Of a stretch of DNA of 64,000 bases, positions 39,137-48,250 are shown in pieces. Within the stretch, counting starts at the first letter, position 1. Each line of letters begins with the position of its first letter. The stretch comes from Planctomycetota bacterium (lineage in GTDB: Bacteria; Planctomycetota; UBA1135; GCA-002686595): NCBI GenBank assembly GCA_016712565.1, contig JADJQU010000004.1, forward strand, positions 186,001 to 250,000. Direction: 5' to 3'. The translations under genes were made by a program, and so were the position numbers. The notes beneath the pieces were generated by a model, which did no database searches, was not told the origin of the DNA, and saw nothing but the letters and a program-made list of their open reading frames with translations.

Positions 39137-40023
39137 CGGTCTTGCTCGAGTCCGAAGGCATCGGGGCCTTGGGCTTCCACGGATTGGCTTACGTCGTAGG
39201 GAGTGGGTTCGTTGGCGAGCTCGTGCTGGCCCGCGGCGGCCATGCGCTCGCGGCGTTCCCATTCCTCCTGGAACAATTTTCTGCCCCGGTGGAGGCGCCA
39301 GCGCACCGTCACGTGGGTCGCCCCGACGATGCGCGCGATTTCCGTGCAAGGCAGACCCTCCAGTTCCCGCAGCACCAGGACGGACTGGAAATGGGGAGCG
39401 AGGCTGCCGATGCAGGCCCGCACGCGGGCGGCGGTCTCGCCGGCCTCCATGCGCCGGCCTGGCGCCAAGACCTTGTCGTCGGGCAATTCGATTTCCCCGC
39501 CCTCGGTTTCGGATCCCGCTGACGTGCTGACGGCCACGCGCCTGCGGCGCAGGTGGTCGATGGCCACGTTGGTCACGATGCGGTACAGCCAGGTGCTGAA
39601 CTCGTGCTGGAAATCGAAGCGATCGAGGGAACGGAAAACCCGCAGAAAAGCCTCCTGGGCCAAGTCCTGGGCCTCCTCCGGATCGGCGACGAGGTTCTTG
39701 GCCACCCGCAGGGCGCGGGCCTGGTGGCGCCGCACCAGGAGCTCGAAGGCGTGCTGATCACCCCGTTGGGCGCGGCGCACGCAATCGGCGTCGCTGGGCT
39801 CGCCCGGGTCCGGCCTGGGGCCCGCGGCCGCCGGGCCCGCGGCCGCCGAGTCCCGGGCGCCCGAGTCCCGGTGCAGGGGGGCCGGGCTTCCGGAGCTCCC
39901 GGCCGGGTCCGGGGAACGCGAAGGGGAATTCGGGGCGGAACTGGGGACGGAGTTGCCCCGGCCGGGGCGGGGATTCTCCTCCGGGGACCTTCCTGAGCGC
40001 TGCATCGGGCCGATCACGGACAT
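39133..40023 (-). CDS. ECF-type RNA polymerase sigma factor
   Basis: Region 2: DADCVRRAQRGDQHAFELLVRRHQ, EEAQDLAQEAFLRVFRSLDRF and FSTWLYRIVTNVAIDHLRRRR. Region 4: LPCTEIARIVGATHVTVRWRLHRGRKLF, the helix-turn-helix for the -35 element. The first ~75 residues are Pro/Ser/Gly-rich and include two 15-bp tandem copies at 39818-39847. Several in-frame ATGs (40071, 40023, 40005) are possible and none has a clear ribosome binding site; 40023 is a compromise. Function: directs polymerase to stress genes once released by the anti-sigma encoded next. Confidence 0.85.
   Translation of the reverse strand: MSVIGPMQRSGRSPEENPRPGRGNSVPSSAPNSPSRSPDPAGSSGSPAPLHRDSGARDSAAAGPAAAGPRPDPGEPSDADCVRRAQRGDQHAFELLVRRHQARALRVAKNLVADPEEAQDLAQEAFLRVFRSLDRFDFQHEFSTWLYRIVTNVAIDHLRRRRVAVSTSAGSETEGGEIELPDDKVLAPGRRMEAGETAARVRACIGSLAPHFQSVLVLRELEGLPCTEIARIVGATHVTVRWRLHRGRKLFQEEWERRERMAAAGQHELANEPTPYDVSQSVEAQGPDAFGLEQDR
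39818..39847 (-). repeat. Two tandem 15-bp copies in the sigma gene
   Basis: gggcccgcggccgcc twice without gap. On the coding strand they form part of the low-complexity Gly/Pro/Ala N-terminal extension. Length is a multiple of three. Confidence 0.9.
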
Positions 40024-40126
40024 GGGCGAGGGCATGGGCGCCGGCCCGGGGCCGGACTGGGGGCTACGCACTCCGCCGGGGGGTGTTGGTCCCGGCGGGG
40101 GCCAGGCCCCCCTCCCCGGCCCCCCC

Positions 40127-41092
40127 TCAGGCCTCCTGGACCTGGGGGAATCGGCCGGGAATGACGCCCATCTGGCGGTAGCGGCGCCGCCGCTCGGCCA
40201 CCAGGGTCTCGGCGGGAACGCGGACCAGGAGATCCAGCTCCCGCTGGATCGTCCGCCGCACCTCGTCCATGGTCACCGTGGGGGCCCGGTGGGCGCCGCC
40301 GGGCGGCTCGGGGATCACGGCGTCGATGACCTTGAGCTTCAGGAGCTCGTCGGCGGTGAGCTTGAGGTAGGCCGCCGCGTCGGCCGTGCGCTCGGCGTCC
40401 TTCCACAGGATGGCGGCGCAGCCCTCGGGGGAAATCACCGAGTAGTACGAATACTGCAGCATCAGCACGCGGTCCCCCACGCCGATGCCCAGGGCCCCGC
40501 CCGACCCCCCTTCCCCGATCACGATCACGAGGATCGGCACCCGGAGGGACAGCATCTCCAGGATGTTTTCGGCGATCGCCTGGGCCTGCCCGCGCTCCTC
40601 GGCGCCGATGCCCGGATAGGCGCCAGGGGTGTTGACCAGGCAGACGATCGGCAGACCGAGCCGCTCGGCGAGCTTCATTTTCCGCAGGGCCTTGCGATAG
40701 CCCTCCGGATGGGCGCAGCCGAAGTTGCAGGCCAGGCGCTCCTTCGTGGTCTTGCCCTTGCGGTGGCCGATGAGCATGAACCGCAGGCCGTCCATGGTGG
40801 CGAGCCCGGTGACGATGGCGTGGTCGTCGGCGTAGGCCTTGTCCCCGTGCAGCTCGACCCAGTCGTCGAGGATGTGCTGGATGTAGTCCCCCGCCACGGG
40901 CCGGTCGGCGTGCCGGGCCACGTTGACCGTCTCCCAGGCGGACAGGCCCTTGTAGGTGTCCTCGATGGCCGAGCGCAGGCGCACCTTGAGCGCCTCCACC
41001 TCGCTGGAAATGTCCAGGCGCGTCCGCAGGGAAAGCGCCTCCAACTCCGCCAGTTGGGCCTCCAGCTCCTGGATCGGATGCTCGAAGGCCAT
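40127..41092 (-). CDS. accA: Acetyl-CoA carboxylase carboxyltransferase alpha subunit
   Basis: 321 aa, the expected length. Begins MAFEHPIQELEAQLAELEAL; carboxyltransferase core motifs include GCAHPEGYRKALRKMKLAERLGLPIVCLVNTPGAYPGIGAEERGQ and IGEGGSGGALGIGVGD, the oxyanion-forming glycines. Transfers carboxyl from biotin to acetyl-CoA, the first step of fatty acid synthesis; needs AccD, not seen here. ATG at 41090-41092 is chosen; an upstream start at 41218 would add a low-complexity Ser/Gly leader. Confidence 0.94.
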   Translation of the reverse strand: MAFEHPIQELEAQLAELEALSLRTRLDISSEVEALKVRLRSAIEDTYKGLSAWETVNVARHADRPVAGDYIQHILDDWVELHGDKAYADDHAIVTGLATMDGLRFMLIGHRKGKTTKERLACNFGCAHPEGYRKALRKMKLAERLGLPIVCLVNTPGAYPGIGAEERGQAQAIAENILEMLSLRVPILVIVIGEGGSGGALGIGVGDRVLMLQYSYYSVISPEGCAAILWKDAERTADAAAYLKLTADELLKLKVIDAVIPEPPGGAHRAPTVTMDEVRRTIQRELDLLVRVPAETLVAERRRRYRQMGVIPGRFPQVQEA

Positions 41093-41218
41093 GCCGCCGC
41101 CCAGTCCGCTCCCAGCGCCGGAGCCCGACGTGGATGTGGCCCGGGAATCGCTCTTGCGCTTGTCCTTCAAGGTTCCTCCGGGCGAGGTCGAGGCCGCGGC
41201 AACGAGAGACCGGGCCAA

Positions 41219-41707
41219 AGCTCGCCCGGACCATGCTGGGACAGCTCCACCCTGGGCGCAACTGCGATTTCCTCCTCCCGGCCGGGTCTCCCTTCCCTGG
41301 CCGTCCGTGGAAATGCCCTTCGCCGCGGCCGAGCAGGGTTCAAGGACCCTGGGCCCCGGGCTCGCTCTCCCCCCGCTCGCCCGCGCGACGGAAGTTTTTC
41401 ATTGGACGGCCGGGCCCTCCGGCCCACCGGGGCTGGGCCATCGCCGGGGGGCGGCACAGGCAGGGTGGCGGTGGAGGAGGGAGCTTCCCTCCCCTCCGGA
41501 CCTCGGCACGACTTCGGCCTCCCCCGGAGCCGGCCCTGGGCCGCGCACGGCCTCGACTTGGTCCTTGCCAGGGCGCGCGTGAACGCGCGCGCTGCATCGA
41601 CGAAGCGCTCGAGGCCGTCCGCGCCCACGCCCGTGATCCGTCGCCGCGCGCGCCGCGTGCGACGGCCCGCGGACGCAGCGCCGCGCTGAACGACCCACCG
41701 GCCCTCC
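41219..41707. other. 489-base divergent region upstream of accA and purL
   Basis: No gene I can support. One AT-richer patch (aagtttttcattgga near 41393) could hold a promoter. A minus-strand open frame crosses the whole region and purL's 5' end but is Arg/Pro-rich over most of its length. Confidence 0.45.
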
Positions 41708-44696
41708 ATGTTGACTTCCTCGACGACGATCCAGAACGCCTCGAACGTGCGCACGAATTCCGTCGACGCCTGGCGCATCGAAGTGTTCCGCAGGCCGGAG
41801 CAGGACGATCCCGCGGGCGCGCGCGCCGCCGCGGGTTTGTGCGAGCAGGGTCTCGCGCGCGCCGGCGCGCCGCCCCGCGTGCGAGGGGGCAAGGGCTTTC
41901 TGCTCTCCCCGGCGCTGACCGCCCCCCAGGTGGAGCGCGTCGCTCGGGAATTGCTGGCGGATCCGGTGCTGGAGCAGGCCGCCGTGCTGGCGCCCGGTGC
42001 GGCCCCGCGCCCGTCTCGCGCCGGTGTGCATCGCCTGTTGGTGATGCGCAAGCCGGGAGTCATGGATCCTTCGGCCAGGACCATCGAGCGCACCCTGGCC
42101 CGCAGCGGATTCGCGCGCCTCCCCGGCGGCGAGCCCGTGCGCGCGCTGACCTTCACCGCCTACGAGATCGAGGCTCTCCTGGATCGCGAGGCACTGACCG
42201 CCGCGGGCCGCGAGCTGTTCGCCAACGAGGTGATCGACGAGTTGCTGGTGGACCGCGAGGACCTGCACTTCGACCTGCCCCACGCCTCCAGCGAGCGCAG
42301 CGACGGCTCCGTCGAAGTCCTCAAGGCCTCCGATGAGGAGCTCGCGCGCATCTCGCGCCACGGGGGCCTGTCGCTCTCCCTGGAGGAGATGCGCGCCGTG
42401 GTCGCCCACTTCCGAGGCCTGGGGCGAGAACCCAGCGTGGCCGAACTGGAGACCGTCGCCCAGACCTGGTCGGAGCACTGCAAGCACAAGACGTTCACCG
42501 GTCGCATCGAATACACCTCCCCCGCCGGCACCGAGGTGATCGAGAACCTGCTCAAGGAGACGATCAAGGCCGCCACGGTCGAGTTGGCCCGGCCCTGGTG
42601 CGTCAGCGTCTTCAGCGACAACGCGGGAATCGTCGAATTCACCGACGAGTCCGAGGGCGGCTTCGACGTGTGCGTCAAGGTGGAGACCCACAACCACCCC
42701 AGCGCCATCGACCCCTACGGCGGCGCGGGCACGGGCATCGGCGGAGTGATCCGCGACATCCTGGGCGTGGGACTGGGCGCGCGGCCGATCGCCAATCTGG
42801 ATGCATTCTTCGTGGGCCCCACGGGGCTTTCCGAACGGGACGTCCCCAAGGGCTGCATGCACCCCCGACGCATCCTGCGGGGCGTGGTGGCGGGCGTGCG
42901 CGACTACGGCAATCGCATGGGCATCCCCACGGTCGCCGGAGGCGTCTATGAGCACCCGAACTACATCGGCAACCCGCTGGTCTTCGCGGGCACGGTCGGA
43001 CTCCTTCCGCGCAGCGCGGCATTCAAGCGCGTGGACCGCGGCGACCGCATCGTGGTCCTGGGCGGCCGCACGGGCCGCGACGGCATCCACGGCGCGACCT
43101 TCAGCTCCATCGAGCTGCACGACGAATCCAACGTGGTCTCCAGCGCCGCGGTGCAGATCGGCGACCCGATCACGGAAAAGCGCGTCCAGGACGCCCTGCT
43201 GCGGGCCCGCGACGAGGGCCTCTACCGCGCGGTCACGGACTGCGGCGCGGGCGGGCTCTCCTCCGCGGTGGGCGAGATGGGCGCGGACTGCGGCGCCCAC
43301 GTGCGCCTGGAGCTCGTGCCGCTCAAGTACCCCGGCCTGACCCCCCGCCGAGGTGTGGATCAGCGAGGCCCAGGAGCGCATGGTCTTGGCCGTGCCGCCC
43401 GACAGGCTGGCGCGACTTCTGGAAATCTGCGCCGCCGAGGACGTGGACGCCACGGTGATCGGCGAGTTCACGAACACGGGCCGCCTGGTGCTGGAGCACC
43501 GGGGCGTGCGCGTGGGCGACCTCGAAATGCACTTCCTCCACGAGGGCACGCCGCGGCCCCTGCGCCGCGCGGTGTGGAAACCGGTGGAGCACCCAGACCC
43601 CGGCGCGCCCCCCTGCGCCGATGCCTCGGCCACGCTGCTCCAGCTGCTCGCGCGCCCCAACGTGGCGAGCAAGGAGTGGATCCTGCGCCAGTACGACCAC
43701 GAGGTGCAGGGCCGCTCGGTGCTCAAGGCCCTCGTGGGCGTGCGCGACGACGGCCCCGGCGACGCGGCGGTGCTCCAACCCCTGGAGCACTCTCGGCGCG
43801 GGCTCGCCATCGGCTGCGGCGCCAATCCCGATCAGGGGCAACTGGACCCCTGGGCCATGGCCTCCGCCTCCATCGACGAGGCCCTGCGCAACGTGGTGGC
43901 CGTGGGCGGCGATCCCGAGCGCACGGCGATCCTGGACAACTTCTCCTGGGGCAACTGCGCGAAGCCGGAGAACCTGGGCGCCCTGGTGGAGGCCTCGCGC
44001 GCCTGCTACGCCACGGCCAAGGCCTTCGGCACGCCCTTCATCTCGGGCAAGGACAGCCTGAACAACGAGTACCGCGTCGGCGAGCAGACGATCGTGATCC
44101 CGCCGACCCTGTTCGTCACCGCCGTGGCGCCCCTGCCCGATGTGGGCCGCGCCGTGAGCATGGACTTCAAGGAAGCGGAAAACCGCATCTACCTCGTGGG
44201 CCTGACCCACGGGGAATTGGGCGCGTCCCAGTACCTGCTGCAGCGGGGAGAGTTCGGCGGACGCGCTCCGCGGCCGGACCTGGCGCTGGCTCCGCGCAGG
44301 CTCGCCGCGCTGCACGGGGCCCTGCGTCAAGGCCTGGCGAGGAGTTGCCACGACCTCTCGGAGGGCGGACTGGCCGTGGCCCTGGCGGAAATGGCCTTCG
44401 CCGGCGGGCTCGGCGCCGAGGTGGAACTCGCGCGCGTGCCCACGGCGCCGCTCCAGGGGGGCTACGACGGCGACAGCGTGCGGCTGTTCTCCGAGTCCTG
44501 CACGCGCTTCCTCGTGGAGGTCCGTCCCGAGCACGCGGCCGAATTCGAGCGCCGCCTGGCCGATCACGACTGCGCGCCCATCGGCCGCGTGACCGCGGTG
44601 CCGCGCCTGCGAATCCTGGGGCCTGGGGCGCGTCCCCGGGTGGACCTGGATCTGGAGAGCCTGCGGCGCGCCCACCAGGGAGGCTTCCAGGGATGA
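41708..44696 (+). CDS. purL: Phosphoribosylformylglycinamidine synthase: tandem PurS-like domains fused to PurL, frameshifted
   Basis: About 995 aa after removing one base. N-terminus: two PurS-like halves, DAWRIEVFRRPEQDDPAGA to about residue 100 and HRLLVMRKPGVMDPSARTIERTL to about 175 (with FANEVIDELLV). PurL core: VAQTWSEHCKHKTF, VKVETHNHPSAIDPYGGAGTGIGGVIRD, TDCGAGGLSSAVGEMG, WISEAQERMVLAVPP, FISGKDSLNNEY and LARSCHDLSEGGLAVALAEM. Makes FGAM from FGAR and ATP with ammonia from PurQ. A six-C run at 43339-43344 breaks the frame; five C restore LTPAEVWISEAQE. ATG 41708 or GTG 41747 may start it. Confidence 0.9.
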
Positions 44697-45514
44697 AGAC
44701 CGCTCCCCTCGCCATCGCCGTGCGCACGGCGGGCACCAACTGCGACGGCGAGACCGTGCTCGCCCTGGAGGCCGCCGGCGCCAAGGTGCAGCTCGTGCAC
44801 CTGCACCGGCTGATCGAGGAGCAGGGGCTCCTGGGAGGCGCTTCCCTGGTGGTCTTCCCCGGAGGCTTCAGCTACGGCGACGACGTGGCCGCGGGCCGCA
44901 TCCAGGGCTTCGAGGTGCGCCAGCACCTGGAAGACCCGATGCGCGAATTCGTGGCCCGCGGCGGCTTCGTGCTCGGCGTGTGCAACGGCTTCCAGGTGCT
45001 CGTGGACACGGGTCTCCTGGAGGACCCGGCCGGCCCCGGCCGCGGCTATGCGCTGACCAACAACGTGAGCGGCCATTTCGAGTGCCGCTGGGTGCACCTC
45101 TTGAACGAGCCCTCGCGCGCCACCTGGCTTCCCGCCGGGCGGGTTTGGCCCGTGCCCATCGCCCACGGCGAGGGACGGCTCGCCGTGCAGGGGCCCCAGG
45201 TCCTCGAGCGCCTCGCCGCCGAGCGACGCATCGTGTTCCGCTACGTGCGGCCGGACGGCTCGCGCTCCGACGACCTGGAGACCTGCCCCAACGGCTCGGT
45301 GGACCAGATCGCGGGCCTGTGCGACCTCACGGGCCGCGTGGTGGGCCTGATGCCGCACCCCGAACGCAACGTGACCCCCTGGCACCACCCGCGCTGGACG
45401 CGACTTGCGTCCACGCGCACGGAGGGCGAGGGACTGGACTTCTACCGCCGAATGGTGGCGGCCGCCTCGCAGTCGGCGACCGTCCGTTCCGCGCGGGTTT
45501 CAACCAACACCTAG
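44693..45514 (+). CDS. purQ: Phosphoribosylformylglycinamidine synthase glutaminase subunit
   Basis: 273 aa class I glutamine amidotransferase. MKTAPLAIAVRTAGTNCDGE starts it; PGGFSYGDDVAAG, the nucleophile Cys in GGFVLGVCNGFQVLVD (about residue 100) and the His/Glu pair in VVGLMPHPERN complete the triad. Supplies ammonia to PurL. The ATG overlaps the purL stop (ATGA), so the complex is made in step. Slightly longer than the ~225 aa PurQ of Bacillus, like the amidotransferase end of large PurL enzymes. Confidence 0.94.
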   Translation: MKTAPLAIAVRTAGTNCDGETVLALEAAGAKVQLVHLHRLIEEQGLLGGASLVVFPGGFSYGDDVAAGRIQGFEVRQHLEDPMREFVARGGFVLGVCNGFQVLVDTGLLEDPAGPGRGYALTNNVSGHFECRWVHLLNEPSRATWLPAGRVWPVPIAHGEGRLAVQGPQVLERLAAERRIVFRYVRPDGSRSDDLETCPNGSVDQIAGLCDLTGRVVGLMPHPERNVTPWHHPRWTRLASTRTEGEGLDFYRRMVAAASQSATVRSARVSTNT

Positions 45515-45532
45515 ACACCAAGGACAACACAC

Positions 45533-45931
45533 ATGCGCACTGCACTGTTCGCGGGCCTTCTCGCCCTTCCCCTCTTCGCCGGTTGCTTCGCCGTGGCCGC
45601 GGGCGCCGTCGGCGGCCTCGTGCTCAAGAGCGAGCTCGACAGCAGCAACATCTACGAGACGCGCCTCAACCTGGACGTCACCAAGGTCTGGCCGACGGTC
45701 AAGACCACGCTTTCGGATGCCTCGATGCAGACGATCGAGATCGACGAAGGCACGCGCACGGCCAAGGCGCGCATCGACGGCGCCTCGGTGCATGTCTGGT
45801 GCGAGGCCTACGACCTGGACAAGACCGTGATGCGCACGCGCGCCATGAAGTTCGCCGGCACCCTGAACGACGCCGAGATGGCCAAGATGATCCAGGAGCG
45901 GATCGTGGGCCGTCTGGAGAATCCGCGCTAG
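45533..45931 (+). CDS. DUF3568-like small lipoprotein
   Basis: 132 aa. Signal peptide and lipobox LLALPLFAGC (Cys 18), then a short Ala/Gly-rich helix and an alpha/beta domain: NIYETRLNLDVTKVWPTVKTTL, IEIDEGTRTAKARIDGASVHVWCEAYD. This pattern matches DUF3568-type lipoproteins of unknown role. Good ribosome binding site (AAGGAC) 9 bases before ATG 45533. It lies 18 bases after purQ. Its TAG stop overlaps the stop of the convergent fur-like gene in a shared CTAG. Confidence 0.75.
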   Translation: MRTALFAGLLALPLFAGCFAVAAGAVGGLVLKSELDSSNIYETRLNLDVTKVWPTVKTTLSDASMQTIEIDEGTRTAKARIDGASVHVWCEAYDLDKTVMRTRAMKFAGTLNDAEMAKMIQERIVGRLENPR

Positions 45932-46485
45932 TTCTCGGGCGACGACAGCGCAATCCGCTTCGACGAGATCGCGGCCGGTGGCTCCTTCGCGGGGCCGCCG
46001 GCCGCCTCCTTTTCCGCGGCCGCGCGCGCGCCGGCCGCCTTGCGCCGCCTGCCCGCGCAACCCTTGCAGTAGCCGATCAGGCGGTGATCGTGCTTGACCA
46101 GTTCGAAGCCCTTCTTGGCCGCCGCTTCCAACTGCAGCTCCTCGATCCGCTCGTCGTGGAATTCCTCGATCCGGCCGCAACCGAGACAGACCATGTGGTC
46201 GTGGTGGCCGTGGCCCAGCACGTGCTCGTAGACCAGCTCCCCGCGGCCCACGTCCATGGACTTCATGAACTCGCCTTCCAGGAGCATGCCCAGGGTGCGG
46301 TACACCGTGGCGCGCGACACGCGCGCCCCCGGCTCCCCGGAGAGCCACGAGTAGAGCTGCTCGGCCGTGAAATGCTCGTGGGTGGCGAAGGCGCGCTCGA
46401 AGATCCGCGCCCGCTGGGAGGTGAGCTTGAGCTTGCGGCCCCTGAGGAACGACTCGAAGGCGCGCAGGATTTCGGCTTGCTTCAT
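45928..46485 (-). CDS. Fur-family metal-dependent transcription regulator
   Basis: 185 aa. Winged-helix N-domain: LKLTSQRARIFERAFATHEHFTAEQLYSWL and RVSRATVYRTLGMLLEGEF (recognition helix). The dimerisation/metal domain has HGHHDHMVCLGCGRIEEFHDERIEE and a second Cys pair GYCKGCAG, giving a structural Cys4 zinc site plus the regulatory His-rich site. A basic/Ala-rich tail of ~40 residues follows. Could sense iron, zinc or peroxide. ATG at 46483-46485 has AAGGAGA 10 bases upstream. Confidence 0.88.
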   Translation of the reverse strand: MKQAEILRAFESFLRGRKLKLTSQRARIFERAFATHEHFTAEQLYSWLSGEPGARVSRATVYRTLGMLLEGEFMKSMDVGRGELVYEHVLGHGHHDHMVCLGCGRIEEFHDERIEELQLEAAAKKGFELVKHDHRLIGYCKGCAGRRRKAAGARAAAEKEAAGGPAKEPPAAISSKRIALSSPEN

Positions 46486-46576
46486 CGACTCGAGTCTCCT
46501 TCTCGCGCGAGGATCCCCTCTGGCCGGGCCCGGCGCAAGGAGTTGCCCGCCTGCAGGCCCCGGTCAGCGGCCCCGG

Positions 46577-47911
46577 TCAGCGGCTAGGGGGCCGCCGCTG
46601 GGGCTCCGGCGCCCCCGCGGGTTTGCGCGTCAGGTGCCTGTGGCCGATGTCGCGGCGGCAAAAACGCCCGTCCCAGGTGAGCTTGTCGAAGCCCGCGTAG
46701 GCGCTGCGGCGGGCCTCCTCGACGTCCTTGCCCAGCGCCGTGACGCACACCACGCGGCCGCCGTCGGTGACCACTTCCTTCTTCAGCGTGGGAGCGAAGC
46801 GCGTGCCGCCGTGGAAGACCACCACCTCGGGCACCTTGCCGGCCTCCTCCAGGCCCAAGATCCCGTCGCCCTTGCGCACCTTGCCGGGGTACCCCTCGGC
46901 CGCGCCCACGACGCCGATGCAGACGCGCGGGTCCCATTCGGGCCCCTCGGGCATGTCCGCCAGCTTCCCCTGGGCCGTGGCCACCAGGAAGGGAACCAGA
47001 TCCGACTTCATGCGCCGCATCAGGGCCTGGGCCTCGGGATCGCCGAAGCGGCAGTTGTACTCCAGCACCCGCGGACCGCTCTCGGTGAGCATCAGGCCCA
47101 CGAACAGCACGCCGCGGAACGAGAGCTCGTCGCGCCGCATGCCGTGCAGGGTCGCCACCAGCACGTGCTGCTCGATCTGGCGCATCACGCGCCGGGAGAG
47201 CAGGCTCACGGGCGAGCACACGCCCATGCCGCCGGTGTTGGGCCCCACGTCGCCGTCTCCCACCTGCTTGTGGTCCATCACCGGATCGAGGATCAACAGC
47301 GCCTCGCCGTCGGTGATGGCCAGCACGGAAACTTCCTCGCCCTCGAGGAACTCCTCGATCACCACCTCGTTGCCCGCCTCGCCCAGGGAACGCTGCTCCA
47401 TCAGGGCGTCGATCAGGACGCAGCCCTCGCGCGCATCGCGCACGATGGAGACGCCCTTGCCGCCGGCCAGTCCGGAGGCCTTGATCACCTGGGGCCACTG
47501 GGTGCAGGACTCCAGGTAGGTCTTGGCGAGGCCCGAGCGGTCGAAGCGGCGGAACTGGGCCGTGGGAATGTGGTGGCGCACCAGGAACTCCTTGGCGAAG
47601 GCCTTGGAGCCCTCCAGGCGCGCGGCGCTGGCGTCCGGACCGAAGACCAGCACGCCCGCGGCCCGCAGCTTGTCTCCCAGGCCCAGGCACAGGGGCTCCT
47701 CGGGTCCGATGACCACCAGATCGATCTTCTCGCGCGCGGCGAGTTCCAGGAGGCCGGCCACGTCGGTGGCCTTGATCGGCACGTTGCGCGCCACCTCGGC
47801 GGTGCCGGCGTTGCCGGGGGCGCAGAGCACCTCCTGCACCAGCGGCGAGGAGCGGATTTTCCAGCACAGAGCGTGTTCGCGCCCGCCCGAACCGACGACC
47901 AAAACCTTCAT
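46577..47911 (-). CDS. purD: Phosphoribosylamine--glycine ligase
   Basis: 444 aa. MKVLVVGSGGREHALCWKI N-domain; ATP-grasp region with VIKASGLAGGKGVSIV, EEFLEGEEVSVLAITDG, DPVMDHKQVGDGDVGPNTGGMG and VLEYNCRFGDPEAQALMRRM. Ligates glycine to phosphoribosylamine, the second purine step. ATG at 47909-47911 has GAGG upstream at good distance; an in-frame GTG three codons earlier is possible. Near purL/purQ but on the other strand. Confidence 0.95.
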   Translation of the reverse strand: MKVLVVGSGGREHALCWKIRSSPLVQEVLCAPGNAGTAEVARNVPIKATDVAGLLELAAREKIDLVVIGPEEPLCLGLGDKLRAAGVLVFGPDASAARLEGSKAFAKEFLVRHHIPTAQFRRFDRSGLAKTYLESCTQWPQVIKASGLAGGKGVSIVRDAREGCVLIDALMEQRSLGEAGNEVVIEEFLEGEEVSVLAITDGEALLILDPVMDHKQVGDGDVGPNTGGMGVCSPVSLLSRRVMRQIEQHVLVATLHGMRRDELSFRGVLFVGLMLTESGPRVLEYNCRFGDPEAQALMRRMKSDLVPFLVATAQGKLADMPEGPEWDPRVCIGVVGAAEGYPGKVRKGDGILGLEEAGKVPEVVVFHGGTRFAPTLKKEVVTDGGRVVCVTALGKDVEEARRSAYAGFDKLTWDGRFCRRDIGHRHLTRKPAGAPEPQRRPPSR

Positions 47912-48048
47912 CCCTGACACCTCACCGCCTCGTTTTCAGTGCACGCCGACTGGCGAGCCCCCAGGGTACGCGAAGCGCGCCCCCCGGCGCCAGCGTCCGT
48001 GCCCACCCTCGCTCCATCCCCCGCCCCGCGGTACCCTCTTCCGCACCG

Positions 48049-48124
48049 CGGGGAGTACCTCAGTTGGTAGAGGCGAAGCTTTGGGTGCTTCGAGTCGTGG
48101 GTTCGAGTCCCATCTCCCCGACCA
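48049..48124 (+). tRNA. tRNA-Pro (anticodon TGG)
   Basis: Complete cloverleaf: acceptor CGGGGAG/CTCCCCG, D stem CCTC/GAGG, anticodon stem GAAGC/GCTTC with loop TTTGGGT (anticodon 48082-48084), T stem GTGGG/CCCAT around TTCGAGT, discriminator A and encoded CCA at 48122-48124. Confidence 0.96.
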
Positions 48125-48127
48125 AGG

Positions 48128-48204
48128 GCGCCCGTAGCTCAGCTGGATAGAGCATCCGATTTCTAATCGGACGGTCGCAGGTTCGAGTCCTGCCGGGCGC
48201 GCCA
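48128..48204 (+). tRNA. tRNA-Arg (anticodon TCT)
   Basis: Acceptor GCGCCCG/CGGGCGC, D stem GCTC/GAGC, anticodon stem TCCGA/TCGGA with loop TTTCTAA, T arm GCAGG-TTCGAGT-CCTGC, discriminator G and encoded CCA. Three bases after tRNA-Pro, so probably one transcript. Confidence 0.96.
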
Positions 48205-48250
48205 CCCCGCGCGGGCCCCGGGAAGCTGCGGGAGCGCGCGGCGGCCGCCC

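Noticed and set aside
41167..41790. A minus-strand frame with protein-like text (RTFEAFWIVVEEVNMEGRWVVQ) opposite the purL start
   Set aside because: The good-looking piece is only ~25 residues and overlaps conserved PurS-like coding on the other strand; the rest is Arg/Pro-rich. Not enough to call a gene.
48049..48204. tRNA pair as an integration site for a mobile element
   Set aside because: No integrase, direct repeat of a tRNA 3' end or foreign-looking genes nearby.
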